Part shown: positions 32,686 through 44,703 of the stretch, in pieces | Layout of the letters: every line of letters starts with the position of its first letter | How positions within the stretch are numbered: position 1 is the first letter of the stretch | NCBI GenBank assembly: GCA_963978895.1 | Contig: OZ022247.1 | Coordinates: 16,376,312-16,440,311 of the forward strand | Source of the DNA: Erpobdella octoculata | Taxonomy: Eukaryota > Annelida > Clitellata > Hirudinida > Erpobdellidae | DNA: 64,000 nucleotides | Reading direction: 5' to 3' | Program-made: the position numbers and the translations under genes | The notes under the pieces: model-generated | What the model was told of the DNA's origin: nothing | The model's input: the letters and a program-made list of their open reading frames with translations, nothing else | Database searches by the model: none

Positions 32686-33919
32686 TCGAGTTCGGTACTA
32701 CCCGGTCTTTTTCTGATACACGAACCCGAACTCAAACCCGAAAGTGTGAAAATTTGATACCCGAACCCGAACCCGAAAATGTGAAAACTTGATACCCCCG
32801 AACCCGAAAATGAGAAAACTTGATACCCGAATCCGAACTCGAACCCGAAAATGTGAGAACTTGATACCCGAACCCGAAAATTCATAAGCTTAATACCCGA
32901 ACTCGGAGTTGTGAACAAATAAATTTTTTTAGTAAATAAATATTTATTCCAGTTTTAAAAATAGCAACACAAACAGAGTTTTCATAACTTTTCTAGTTTA
33001 TTAAAAATGAAATAGTATAAGGAACCGATTTATTAGTGATTGTGTAAGCTAGACCACTAATCCGTTTGATTATCAGGCGGACCGAGCCGCGAACAAACTA
33101 AAATAATTAAGCCTCCTTCGGTCGAAGAAATCGCGGATAGCCATGATTCTAAATTTTTTACTTCAGTTATATAACCATATATTTATTCATTCATATACTC
33201 ATAGTCTTTCTGATATAACAAAGACCCTTAGTTATAAAAATAGACTTGCATAATCCTAAACTTTAACTGGCAAAGTCTATAAATGATCTATGCGTCACAA
33301 TCATTTTATTGGCAAATGTGTAAGCTAGAACACTAATCCGCCTGATTACCCGACCGGACCGAGCCGCGAAAAAAATTAACAAAGCAGAATAATGTAAGAG
33401 GTAACGTATTATACTAATCGCAAGCCATGCATGTTTTGTATTATCACCTTTGCATAACAAATAACACAAATAGGTCATTTTATTGGTGAGTGTGTAAGCT
33501 AGACCACTAATCCGCCTGATTATCTGGCCGTACCGAGCCGTGATCGAACTAAAACAATTAAGCCACATTATTTGGAAAGCTAAAAAATAACTTGTTAGAG
33601 TTTATTCAATACGTGTAAAGTCCAATGGATGAATTGATCGCTCTCGTTTGTATATGTATATAAACTAGGTAAATTTAAAATCAATCCAGGAATTTGAAAT
33701 CATAAGCCAGTACCCGAACCCGGTTTTTTGAAAACTACAAACCCGAACCCGAACCCGAAAACCTGAGTTTCACAAACCCGAACCCGAAAACTCGAGTTTT
33801 ACAAACCCGAACCCGAAAACTTTAGTTTCACAAACCCGAACCCGAAGCCGAAAACTCTAGTTTCACAAACCCGAACCCGAACACGAAAACTTCAAAAAGT
33901 ACTACCCGTGACATCCCTA
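32686..33919 (-). mobile_element. hAT-5, copy 2 (one TIR lost)
   Basis: The right end matches copy 1 (GTGACATCCCTA at 33908-33919). The left begins inside the CCCGAA repeats without the TIR. The interior has GCGGACCGAGCCGCGAA-type repeated blocks shared with the other copies, and the C-terminal transposase segment is not preserved. Confidence 0.82.
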
Positions 33920-36900
33920 CTGAATGTAAACAAGTTGAAACTAAATAAATCACCGAAGTAGTAGTCGGCGGGTTTTTCCCAATTTTAAACAGGTTGTAAA
34001 TTATTATTAACGACAACTTACTATTTTGCAATTATTATTCCTCTTATTTTAATTATTAATAATATTATTATTAACGAAGATTAACTATTTTGCTAATATT
34101 ATTCCTATTATTGGAAAGTTCGACGCTTTGCGGATATATTTAATAAAAATATTATTAACGACATTTTTCTATTTTTTAATTATTATTCCTTTTATTTTAA
34201 TTATTAATAATATTATTATTAACGAAGATTAACTATTTTGCTAACATTATTCCTATTATTGGAAAGTTCGACGCTTTGCGGATAAATTTAATAAAAATAT
34301 TATTCACGACATTTTTCTATTTTTTATTTATCATTCCTCTTATTTTAATTTTTAATAATATTATTATTTACGAATATTAACTAATTTGCTAATATTATTT
34401 CTATTATTGGGAAGTTCGACGCTTTGCGGATATATTTTAAGCATACGTCATAACTCAATATAAACAAAAGGTTGGTTTTTAAGAAGGCCGGTCCAAAACG
34501 TGCTCAATCATTTGCGCCTGGCTGAAAAACCTCACACGCTTTTAAATTGGTTTTTTTGTAGGTGGTTTTTTTTTATTATTAGCCATTAAATGTTGGGTTT
34601 TTTCGTTGGGGGTTTTGTCAATAACTGCTATTGAAGGTTGTTTTTCATAGGCGGTTTTTTCACATTTCCGTTAATAAAGTTTTTTTTGTAAGCGGTTTTT
34701 TATTATCAACCATTTAAGGGTGTGTTTTTCGTAGGCGCTTTTTTCACTATCACCCAATAAATGTGGTTTTTTCGTAGGCAGTTTTTCCCAATATCGCCCA
34801 TTAAAGGTTTTTTTGTAGGTAGTTTTTCCAAAATCATCCAATCAAAGAGAAGACCATTTCAAAACGTAAAAAATCATCTGCTACTGACTAAAATAGTCAC
34901 ACGTTTCGTTTGCAAAGCGTGCGTAAAGCATTGGTGTTGTTTTTAAGCTTATAGTGCGATTTGAATGCGACTACTTTTTATTATTATGTAAATACTCACA
35001 CGCTTCGCGCGCGAAACTTGCGTCAAGTGCTGGTTCCCTACTATAAAAGCGCAATGATGTAATATGTATGTATGTCACCCGATTAGAATCTATTGCAATT
35101 ATTATTCCTCTTATTTTAATTATTAATAACATTATTATTAACCAAGATTAACTATTTTGCTAATATTATTCCTATTATTGGAAAGTTCGACGCTTTTCGT
35201 ATATATTTAATGAAATTTTTATTAACGACATTTTTCTATTTTTTAATTATTATTCCTCTTATTTTAATTATTACTAGTATTATTATTTACGAATAATAAC
35301 TAATTTGCTTATAATATTCCTATTATTGGAAAGTTCGACGCTTTGCGGATATATTTTGAGCATACGTCATAACCCAATATAAACAAGTTGAAAATAAATA
35401 AATCACCGAAGTAGTACATCGGCGGGTTTTCCCAATATCAGCCATTGAAGATTGGGTTTTTGTAGGCTGTTTTTTTCATTATCAGCCAATAAAGTTTGGG
35501 TTTTTTCTTAGGCTATTTTTCACTATCACCCAATAAATGCAGTTTTTTTCGTAGGCTGTTTTTCCCGATCACATCCAATAAATATTGTGTTTATCGTATT
35601 CGGTTTTTTCACTATCACACAATAAATGTGGTTTTTTTCGTAGGCTATTTTTTCCAATATCGCCCATTTAAGGTTTTCTTCGTAGGCAGTTTTTCCTAAA
35701 TCATCCAATCAATTAGAAGACCATTCCAAAACGTCTTGAAGTAAAAAATCATCTGCTACTGGTTGAAATAGTCACATGCTTCGCTTGCGAAGCGTGCGTA
35801 AAGTTATTTCTATATAAGCGCATTGGTGTTGTTTTTGAGCTTAGAGTGCTATTTGAGTGCGACTACCTTTACTATTAATATGTATAAACTCACATGCTTC
35901 GCGCGCGAAGCGTGCGTCAAGTGCTGGTTCCTAACATAAAAGCGCAATGATGTATTATGTATGTATGTATGTCACCCGATTAGCATCTGCAGGTCTGAAA
36001 AAACTCACGTTGATAGATTATGAGACGCTGAACAAGGTTTGTTAGGGCATTTTTTGTTAAAATGTTTTAATAAAAAGTTATTAGCCGCTAAAGTTTAACG
36101 CTATGCGGATATATATATAATGCATCGTACGTCATCTTTCAATATAAACAAGTTGAAAATAAATAAATCACCGAAGTAGTAGTCGGCGAGTTTTCCCAAA
36201 TTTTAAACAAGTTGTAAATTATTATTAACGACAATTTACTCTTTTGCAATTATTATTCCTCTTATTTTAATTATTATTATTAACGAAAATTAACTATTTT
36301 GCTAATAATAATCCTATTATTGGAAAGTTCTACGCTTTGCGGATATATTTAATGAAAATATTATTAACGACATTTTACTATTTTGCAATTATTATTCCTC
36401 TTATTTTAATAATTAATAATATTGATATTTATGAAAATTAATTTGCTAGTATTATTCCTATTATTGGAAAGCCATTGAAGGTTGGGTTTTTTGTAGGCGT
36501 TTTTATCAGCCATTGAAAGTTGGGTTGTTTTTTGGGTTTTTTTTCACTATCAACCAATTAACATGGTTTTTTTCGTAGGCTGTTATTTCCAAATCGTCCA
36601 TTAAAGGTTTTTTTACGTAGGCATTTTCTCCTAAATCATCCAATCAAAGAGAAGACTATTCCAAAACGTGTCCAAGTGAAAAATCATCTGCTACTAACTA
36701 TTTTAGTCACTCGCTTCGCTTGCGAAGCGTGCGTAAAGTTATTACTATATTAGCGCATTGGTGTTGTTGTTGTGCCTAGAGTGCGGTTTGAGTGCGACTA
36801 ATATGTAAAAACTCACACGCTTCGCGCCCGAAGCGTGCGTCAAGTGCTGGTCTCTACTATAAAAGCGCAATGATGTATGTATTATGTCACCCGATTAGCA

Positions 36901-39097
36901 TCTGCAGGTCTGAAAAAACTCACGTTTATAGATTATGAGACGCTGAACAAGGTTTGTTAGGGCACGTTTTTGTTAAATTGTTTAAATAAAAAGTTATTAG
37001 CCGCGAAAGTCTAACGCTTTGCGGATAAATATAGCATCGTTCGTCATCGCTAAATATAGACAAGTTGAAAATAAATAAATCACCGAAGTAGTAGTCGGCG
37101 GGTTTTTATTTATTTAAATTATTATTAACGACAATTTACTATTTTGCAATTATTATAAACAAGTTGAAAATAAATAAATCACCGAAGTAGTACATCGGCG
37201 GTTTTCCCAATATCAGCCATTGAAGATTGGGTTTTTTGTAGGCATTTTTTTTTTCATTATCAGCCATTAAAAGTTGGGTGGTTTCTTAGGCTTTTTTTAA
37301 TAGCTTTTTTTTCACCATCACCAAAATATATTGTTCATTTCGTAGGCGGTTTTTTCACTATCACCCAATAAATGTTGTTTTTTTCGTAAGCTGTTTTTCC
37401 GATACCGAAGCGTGCGTCAAGTGCTGGTTCCTAACATAAAAGCGCAATGATGTATTATGTATGTTTTATGTATGTCACCCGATTAGCATTTGCAGGTCTG
37501 AAAAAAACTGACGTTTATAGATTATGAGACGCTGAACACAATTTGTTAAGCCACTTTATGTTAAAAATGTTTAAACAAAAAGTTATTAGCCGCGAAAGTT
37601 CTACGCTTTACGGATATATTATTATTATTATTATTAAATGTAAATTTATAATGTGCTTTTTTTAAAAAGTCACAAAAGCGCGTCGGCGGGTTTTCACCAA
37701 TTTTAAAAAAGTTATAAATTATTATTAACGACAATTTACTATTTTGCAATTATTATTCCTCTTATTTTAATTATTATTAATAACGAAGATTAACTATTTT
37801 GCTAATATTATTTCTATTATTGGAAAGTTTGACGCTTTGCGGAAATATTTATTGAAATTATTATTAACGACATTTTTCTATTTTGTTATTATTATTCCTC
37901 TTATTTTAATTATTAATAATATTATTAATTACGAAAATTAACTAATTTGCTAATATTATTCATATTATTGGAATACGCCATAACTCAATATAAACAAGTT
38001 GAAAATAAATAAATCACCGAAACAGTAGTCGGCGGGTTTTTCCCAATTTTAAACAAGTTGTAAATTATTATTATTAACGACAATTTACTATTTTATAAAA
38101 CGTGTTCATATGCAACTGGCTGTAATAGTCACACGCTTCGCTTGCGAAGCGTGCGTAAAGTTATTACTATAATAGCGCATAGGTGTTGTTTTTGAGCTTA
38201 AAGTGCGATTTGATTGCGACTACCTTTACTATTAATATGTAAAAACTCACACGCTTCGCGCGCGAAGCGTGCGTCAACTGCTGGTTCCTAACATAAAAGC
38301 GCAATGATGTATTATGTATTATGTCACCCGATTAGCATCGGCAGGTCTGAAAAAACTCACGTTGATAGATTATGAGACGCTGGACAAGGTTTGTTAGGGC
38401 ATTTTTTTGTTAAAATGTTTAAATAAAAAGTTATATGCCGCGAAATTTTAACGCGTTGCGGATATATATAATGCATCGTACGTCATCGCTGAATATAAAC
38501 ATGTTGAAAATAAATAAATCACAGAAGTAGTAGTTGGCGGGTTTTTCCCAATTTCAAAGCAGTTAATTATTAATAACATTATTATTAACCAAGATTAACT
38601 ATTTTGTTAATATTATTCCTATTATTGGAAAGTTTGACGCTTTGCGGATATATTTAATAAAAATATTATGAACGACATTTTTCTATTTTTTAATTATTAT
38701 TCCTCTTATTTTAATTATTAATAATATTATTATTTACGAATATTAACTAATTTGCTTTTAATATTCCTATTATTGGTAAGTTCGACGCTTTGCGGATATA
38801 TTTTGAGCATACGTCATAACCCAATATAAACAAGTTGAAAATAAATAAATCACCGAAGTAGTACAACGGCGGGTTTTTCCAATATCAGCCATTGAAAATT
38901 GGGTTTTTTTGTAAGTGGTTTTTTTCATTATCAGCCATTAAAGGTTTGGTTTTTCTTAGGCATTTTTTAACTATCACCCAAAATATGTCATTTTTTTGTA
39001 GGCTGTTTTTTCGATACTATCCCTTTAATATTGTGTTTTTCGTAGGCGGTTTTTTCACTATCACCCAATAAATGTTGGTTTTTTTGTAGGCTGTTTT

Positions 39098-39438
39098 TGT
39101 CAACTTGGGCAAACCGCTCAAAAACAAAACTCCAACTTCAGCTTAAGAGGTCTTTATTATTAAATAAAATATTAACAAAACGAAAAACGTAACTTCAATA
39201 CGAAAATTCGCCAATTCACCACAATTCGCTCCTAACTACGTGACAACCACTCTCGAGCTCGACTCTCACTACACTAAAAACTCTGCGCATAGTTTTCTCG
39301 CCTAAACAGCACGCTAGCCACTAATATACAACAACTCCTACAACTACAGGTGAACATTCATACTACAACAAATAGCGAGCGTACACACAACACATCTCAT
39401 CCACCAATAATCACATACACAACATGTCTATCTTGACA
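39098..39438 (-). repeat. 3' LTR of the Gmr1-like element
   Basis: On the minus strand it begins TGTCAAGATAGAC and ends CAAGTTGACA, a TGTCAA/TTGACA inverted pair. GGAGGAAGGAACGGAA, a polypurine tract, lies immediately before it. There is no second LTR in the window, so the limits rest on these landmarks. Confidence 0.72.
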
Positions 39439-39519
39439 TTCCGTTCCTTCCTCCAGACGAAAAATGGTTTTTTCTCTCTTCTAATTCTGGAAATTCATTT
39501 TCGGCTTCCATCGGCTAAG

Positions 39520-39987
39520 TTAACACGGATGTCGACTCAGGAAATCTGCTCCAACGTTGTCTTTACCTCTTATGGCTCTCAAGACGTATCGATAAGGTTG
39601 TAATGCTAGTGCCCACCTCATTAGCCTTCCATTCTGATACTGTGCAGCACCCAGATACTGTAGTGGCTGGTGATCAGTTTCTAAAATGAACTCCGAGCCA
39701 TAAAGATACTCTTGGAATTTTCCATTTGCCCACACAATTGCTAAGCATTCTTTCTCGATAGTTGAATAATTAATTTCTTTTGGTAAAAGTTTTCGACTCG
39801 CAAAAGCTACTGGATGTTTGATCCCATCTTCTCCTTCTTGAAACATTATCGCACAAATCCCAACATTTGAAGCATCAGTTTGTAGAATGAACGTCTTGTT
39901 AACATCAGGCAGCTTCAATACAGGTGGATTTGCTATGCACATCTTCAAGGCAAAAAATGCTTTCTCCTGTGGCTCGTCCCGTCCCAC
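39520..39987 (-). pseudogene. Gmr1-like pol: RNase H domain
   Basis: The frame begins just after the RT connection (EKAFFALKMCIANPPVLKLP) and shows FILQTDASNVGICAIMFQ (first Asp), IEKECLAIVWA (Glu), ETDHQPLQYL (Asp) and GKDNVGADFLSRHP, the standard Ty3/Gypsy RNase H. It is displaced from the upstream frame by a tandem GGGAC duplication near 39985-39995. Confidence 0.9.
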
Positions 39988-42900
39988 TCGATATCAGTTT
40001 TAGCACCCTTTTTTGTTAAATCCGTGAGTGGGGAAGCAAGAGCTGCAAAGTTAGGCACAAAATTTCTATAAAAACTTATCAGGCCAACAAATGCTCGAAC
40101 TTGTTTTTTTGTTGTCGGTCTCGGCGCATCCAGAATTCTTGACACAATCTCGGCTCGTGGCTTCAACATGCCTTCCCCAATCCGGAATCCCAAAAACGTA
40201 ACATCAAATTCGCCGACAACACACTTTGACGGCCTCAATGCTAAATTCGCTTTTCTCACCCGATCGAAAAATGCTTTTAAAGAGTGTAAATGAGATTCCC
40301 AAACCTTCGTATGAGCTAAGACGTCGTCAAGATAATTGTCCAAAGTTTCAATGCCTTGTACCAGTTTTCTCATGATTCTTGTAAATGTCGCCGGAGCGTT
40401 AACCAGACCGAATGGCATGACTCTGAATCTGAACAACCCTTTGTGACACACAAATGTTGTAAGATCCTTGTCCTCATTTCGCATTGGAATCTGCCAAAAT
40501 CTTCTACAAAAGTCAAATTTTGAGAAAAATCTGTTTCCTGCCAATTTTGCTAAGATACCATCAACATGTGGCATCGGCTCTGGATCGAAAACTGTTATAC
40601 GGTTCAATTTTCTGTAGTCGATGCAGACTCTTGTATTTCCATCCGACTTCTTGACCAACACCACCGGTGATGAATATGCTGCTGTTGATGGCGCGATAAT
40701 ATTCATTCGAAGCATCAAATTCAATTCAGCTTCCAACGTGGGTTTCATTGCATGAGGAACTGGGTAACCCTTCCCAACTATCGGATCATCAGAAACCAAA
40801 TTTATTTCATGTTGTCCAAGGTTACAGATTTTCGGCACATCCGTGAATATATCTTGGTACTCTTTTAATAACTCTAGAACTTGTAAATGCTGATTTGGTG
40901 CCAATTTTAGATTAATCTTAACGTCTTTGAATGTTTCATTTTGTTGCGGGGATATGGTTTCCAACGGTGGTACCTCGTCATCTGCGTCATCCATCGGTTC
41001 CAAAATAACTGCTCCAGTAATTTCAGTAGTTTCACCCGAAGAAAGAAGCGTGGAAACTTGAGATGTTTTTTCGTTTCCAGAGTTCTCAATTTTTCTGTCC
41101 CAGTATTTTTTAAGCATGTTAGCATGAAACAATCTGGAACGTGTTGGCAACTGAACTCGATAATCGCAGGATCCGCATCTCTCTAGTACTTCATAAGGAC
41201 CCTGCCAATGCATCAGAAGTTTACTGTTCTCCGTTGGCAACAATAAAAGAACCTTTTCTCCTGGTGCAAAAACTCGATTTCGTGCTTTAGCGTCAAAGTA
41301 CTTTTTCTGAATAATTCGAGATTCTTTCAAACTCTGGTATGCCAGTTTACACGTTTCCTGAAGCCTTTCTTTTAAGTCTAGAACATATTGATATGTTGAT
41401 TTTATTTCATCTGATACAAACTCCTTGGTCCACAATTTTTTTAAGATTTGCATTGGTCCTCGCACTGTTCTTCCGTACAGCATTTCAAAGGGTGAAAACC
41501 CAGGACTTTCTTGGGAAACTTCTCGGTAAGCAAATAACAAAGCTGGGATGTAGCGGTCCCAATCTCTCGGTTTTTCAGCTGCTACTTTTTTCAACATCGA
41601 TTTCAGAGTATCATTAAACCTTTCAACCAAACCGTTGCATTGAGGATGATAGGGAGTCGTTACTAGTTGTCGAATCGATAGCAACCGACTCACTTCTTTC
41701 ATCACATTTCCCAGAAATTGTCCTCCTTGGTCACTGAGAACTTCTGATGGCACACCAACTCGAGAAAAAATTGTAACTAAAGCCTCAGCAACTGTTTCAG
41801 TTTCAACGTTTTTCAACACCTCTGCCTCTGGATACCTGGTGACATAATCAATTACCGTTAAAACGTAACGATAACCTCTGTCCGTTACTGGAGACATTGG
41901 TCCCACAAGATCAACAGCGATTCTTTGGAAAGGAGTCTGAATAATTGGAACCTCTCCTAACGGAACTTTACTTATTCTTCCTTTTGGTGTTGTACGTTGG
42001 CATATATCACAGGAACGACAATACCTTGATGCGTCCGCATGAATTTCTGGCCACCAAAATGCGGAGAGAATTCTTTCAACCGTTCGTTTGACTGCCTGAT
42101 GTCCACTCATAATACCTTCATGGGATATTTTCAAAACATCATTTCTCAGCTCTTGTGGTACCAGGAGTTGCTTGACATCATGATTCTTAATAACCGTATT
42201 TCTGTACCATATATTTCTTTCCTTGACAAACATCAACTTGTTTTCATCAGTTGTTTGTGGCTGTTTCTTTAAGAATCTTTGCAAGCTTTCGTCATCTTGC
42301 TGCATTTTCTTCAAGTCTTCAACACTAATGTCGTTGATTGTAGACTTTACCACGGTTAACGGCCTGATTGTAGACCTTTGCTGTTGACTTCTAGTTATTG
42401 CTGCTGCTTCTTCACCTAAGTCACTGACACTTTTTGCGCCGTCAACATTTCCTATGACAAGATCATACAAAGGTCTTTTCATGCATAGGGCTTTTACCGA
42501 TCCCGTGTAAAATGGAGTCTCGATGTCGATTTCAGCTACCGGAAAAATTCGAACGGTACCGTCAATCAATACGCAGCGTTGATCCGAGCCAATCATTTGA
42601 TGGCTCTGGACAAGCGAACGGCGAACAACCACAGTGGAACAGCTTGTGTCTCTCAGGACGGATACCTTTCTTTTATTGATATATCCTTGAACGACAGGCA
42701 TTTCGACCTGACAATTTGTTGACGAGCGAAATGCGTCCACGATAACGGGAAATTGACATCTTTTGACAGGAGCTGACGAAGGCAGTGTTGTATTATATAG
42801 TATGAACACTTTTTTAATCAATTCATATGAACTAAAAATGGCAAAAGTGCTGTCAACATCCGATAAATAGTTCATGATTTTTATCTTAATGTTGTAGACA

Positions 42901-43025
42901 TTGTTAGAAGTACCGATGGTCTGTGAAGAACACTGGTCATCATAGCAGCCGTAGTCATTATCAATTCGTTCCATGCTTTGACTTTTGAGTCCATCAGCAG
43001 TAGCTAACACAGATATGACGCTCAT
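39945..43025 (-). CDS. Chimeric ORF: hAT N-terminal part fused to Ty3/Gypsy PR-IN-RT (1026 aa)
   Basis: Residues 1-88 equal the hAT-3 C-terminal ORF ([16 protein letters not shown]). At about 42760 the frame passes into Gypsy pol. A protease remnant follows with DTSCSTVVV (about 126) where DTG is expected. Then come an integrase HHCC finger (SHEGIMSGH ... CRSCDIC, about 303-345), IAVDLVGP (about 369), LSDQGGQF (about 434) and GLVERFND (about 470), the D,D,E triad. RT follows: YSSPVVLVKK, FSKFDFCRRF, LFRFRVMPFGL and NYLDDVLAH (about 897). It ends 20 residues after a frameshift. Whether the fused start is ever translated is unknown. Confidence 0.88.
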   Translation of the reverse strand: MSVISVLATADGLKSQSMERIDNDYGCYDDQCSSQTIGTSNNVYNIKIKIMNYLSDVDSTFAIFSSYELIKKVFILYNTTLPSSAPVKRCQFPVIVDAFRSSTNCQVEMPVVQGYINKRKVSVLRDTSCSTVVVRRSLVQSHQMIGSDQRCVLIDGTVRIFPVAEIDIETPFYTGSVKALCMKRPLYDLVIGNVDGAKSVSDLGEEAAAITRSQQQRSTIRPLTVVKSTINDISVEDLKKMQQDDESLQRFLKKQPQTTDENKLMFVKERNIWYRNTVIKNHDVKQLLVPQELRNDVLKISHEGIMSGHQAVKRTVERILSAFWWPEIHADASRYCRSCDICQRTTPKGRISKVPLGEVPIIQTPFQRIAVDLVGPMSPVTDRGYRYVLTVIDYVTRYPEAEVLKNVETETVAEALVTIFSRVGVPSEVLSDQGGQFLGNVMKEVSRLLSIRQLVTTPYHPQCNGLVERFNDTLKSMLKKVAAEKPRDWDRYIPALLFAYREVSQESPGFSPFEMLYGRTVRGPMQILKKLWTKEFVSDEIKSTYQYVLDLKERLQETCKLAYQSLKESRIIQKKYFDAKARNRVFAPGEKVLLLLPTENSKLLMHWQGPYEVLERCGSCDYRVQLPTRSRLFHANMLKKYWDRKIENSGNEKTSQVSTLLSSGETTEITGAVILEPMDDADDEVPPLETISPQQNETFKDVKINLKLAPNQHLQVLELLKEYQDIFTDVPKICNLGQHEINLVSDDPIVGKGYPVPHAMKPTLEAELNLMLRMNIIAPSTAAYSSPVVLVKKSDGNTRVCIDYRKLNRITVFDPEPMPHVDGILAKLAGNRFFSKFDFCRRFWQIPMRNEDKDLTTFVCHKGLFRFRVMPFGLVNAPATFTRIMRKLVQGIETLDNYLDDVLAHTKVWESHLHSLKAFFDRVRKANLALRPSKCVVGEFDVTFLGFRIGEGMLKPRAEIVSRILDAPRPTTKKQVRAFVGLISFYRNFVPNFAALASPLTDLTKKGAKTDIEWDGTSHRRKHFLP

Positions 43026-43587
43026 CCTTTAAACATTAAAATCAATAAAATTCAACTGCATTTAAGTTTTCGGCATATTAAGAGAGCAACGTATTTGATT
43101 TAATAATTGTTCGGTAGGAAAGTACGGTTTTACCGTATCTGTTATAGTATAATTATAGCACGTTACCTTCATATGACGAAGAAAATTTTGATCCAGAAAT
43201 TGACTTAGCGCAATTAACACACTTAGCTACCACTCTGTCACCTTTCCCGCTAGTTATTTAAAAAAAAAATACCATCAAGTAACGAAGGCAAATTACACAT
43301 TCTCACGCAATTCAAATCGCAATCTATACTATCTGCCATGTTGTTAAAAACTATTTGTATAAGTTACCGCTTAAAGCGATTGTTGGCTTGGCATAGAAAT
43401 AGCATCATAGAAAAAATATGTTATGATTTTGATTTTCAAATATTAAAATAAAATCGAAAATCGTCAAAAAATGATTTCAAATCAAAATCATAATTAAACT
43501 TTGCAAAATGATTTCAAATCAAAAATCAATATTTTGATTTGAAATCATGATTTGAAATCATTTGATTTCAAATCCTACCCAACACTG
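42760..43587 (-). mobile_element. hAT-3 fragment joined to the Gypsy element
   Basis: Right end is the hAT-3 TIR (CCTACCCAACACTG ending 43587) with GATTTGAAATCAT subterminal repeats. Leftward it follows 26365-27190 closely in reverse until the junction. The other TIR is missing. It abuts SINE R1 copy 3. Confidence 0.88.
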
Positions 43588-43750
43588 TATAATAGTTTAT
43601 AGTCCTTTACACCAAATGTTTTAAGACTGAAATAGCTGTATGTAGGAAGCACCTAAGTGCTTCCTGTCGTGGATCATAAATTAATCCTTTTAACCGTCCC
43701 TTTTCCTTTATCCAGGCTTGGGACTGGCTCGCAATTAGCGAGGCGGAATT
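43588..43750 (-). mobile_element. SINE-like R1, copy 3
   Basis: Reverse strand: ATTCCGCCTCGCTAATTGCG, AGTCCCAAGCCTGGATAAAGG ... TTGGTGTAAAGGACTATAA. Full head as in copy 1. The hAT-3 TIR lies directly against its 3' end. Confidence 0.8.
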
Positions 43751-43829
43751 ATATATATCTAAGGGTTGAATGTAGTTTCCTGAGGTACTTGATTAGGAAA
43801 TAGATTACTTAAGCGTATATATCTATACG

Positions 43830-44669
<840 letters not shown>

Positions 44670-44703
44670 CCACACTCGGACAACACTCTCTCGCCGTCTG
44701 ACG

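Larger units (their letters stand above)
30100..39097. repeat. Mosaic of dispersed satellite-like modules
   Basis: Three module types recur in mixed order. M1: AGTTATTAGCCGCGAAAGTTC, TACGCTTTGCGGATATAT, CGTACGTCATCACTCAATAT, AAATCACCGAAGTAGTAGTC (at least eight copies). M2: about 130-bp ATTATTCCTCTTATTTTAAT / CTATTATTGGAAAGTTCGAC units (about 34000-34440, 35090-35350, 36220-36480, 37700-37980, 38560-38800). M3: about 45-bp GTAGGCGGTTTTTTCACTATC / CACCCAATAAATG units. GC-rich palindromes ACGCTTCGCGCGCGAAGCGT separate blocks. hAT-5 copies and a SINE interrupt it. Short ORFs here are not genes. Confidence 0.85.
39098..42760 (-). mobile_element. Gmr1-like Ty3/Gypsy element, 5'-truncated
   Basis: Minus strand order: protease, integrase, RT, RNase H, polypurine tract, 3' LTR. 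Integrase before RT is the Gmr1-type arrangement, unlike ordinary Ty3/Gypsy. No gag and no 5' LTR are present; the 5' side is joined to a hAT-3 fragment at about 42760. Pol is broken once, between RT and RNase H. Confidence 0.87.

Noticed and set aside
34540..37400. CRISPR-like array from the 45-bp repeats
   Set aside because: Repeats are degenerate, spacers are not unique or regular, there are no cas genes, and the genome is eukaryotic.
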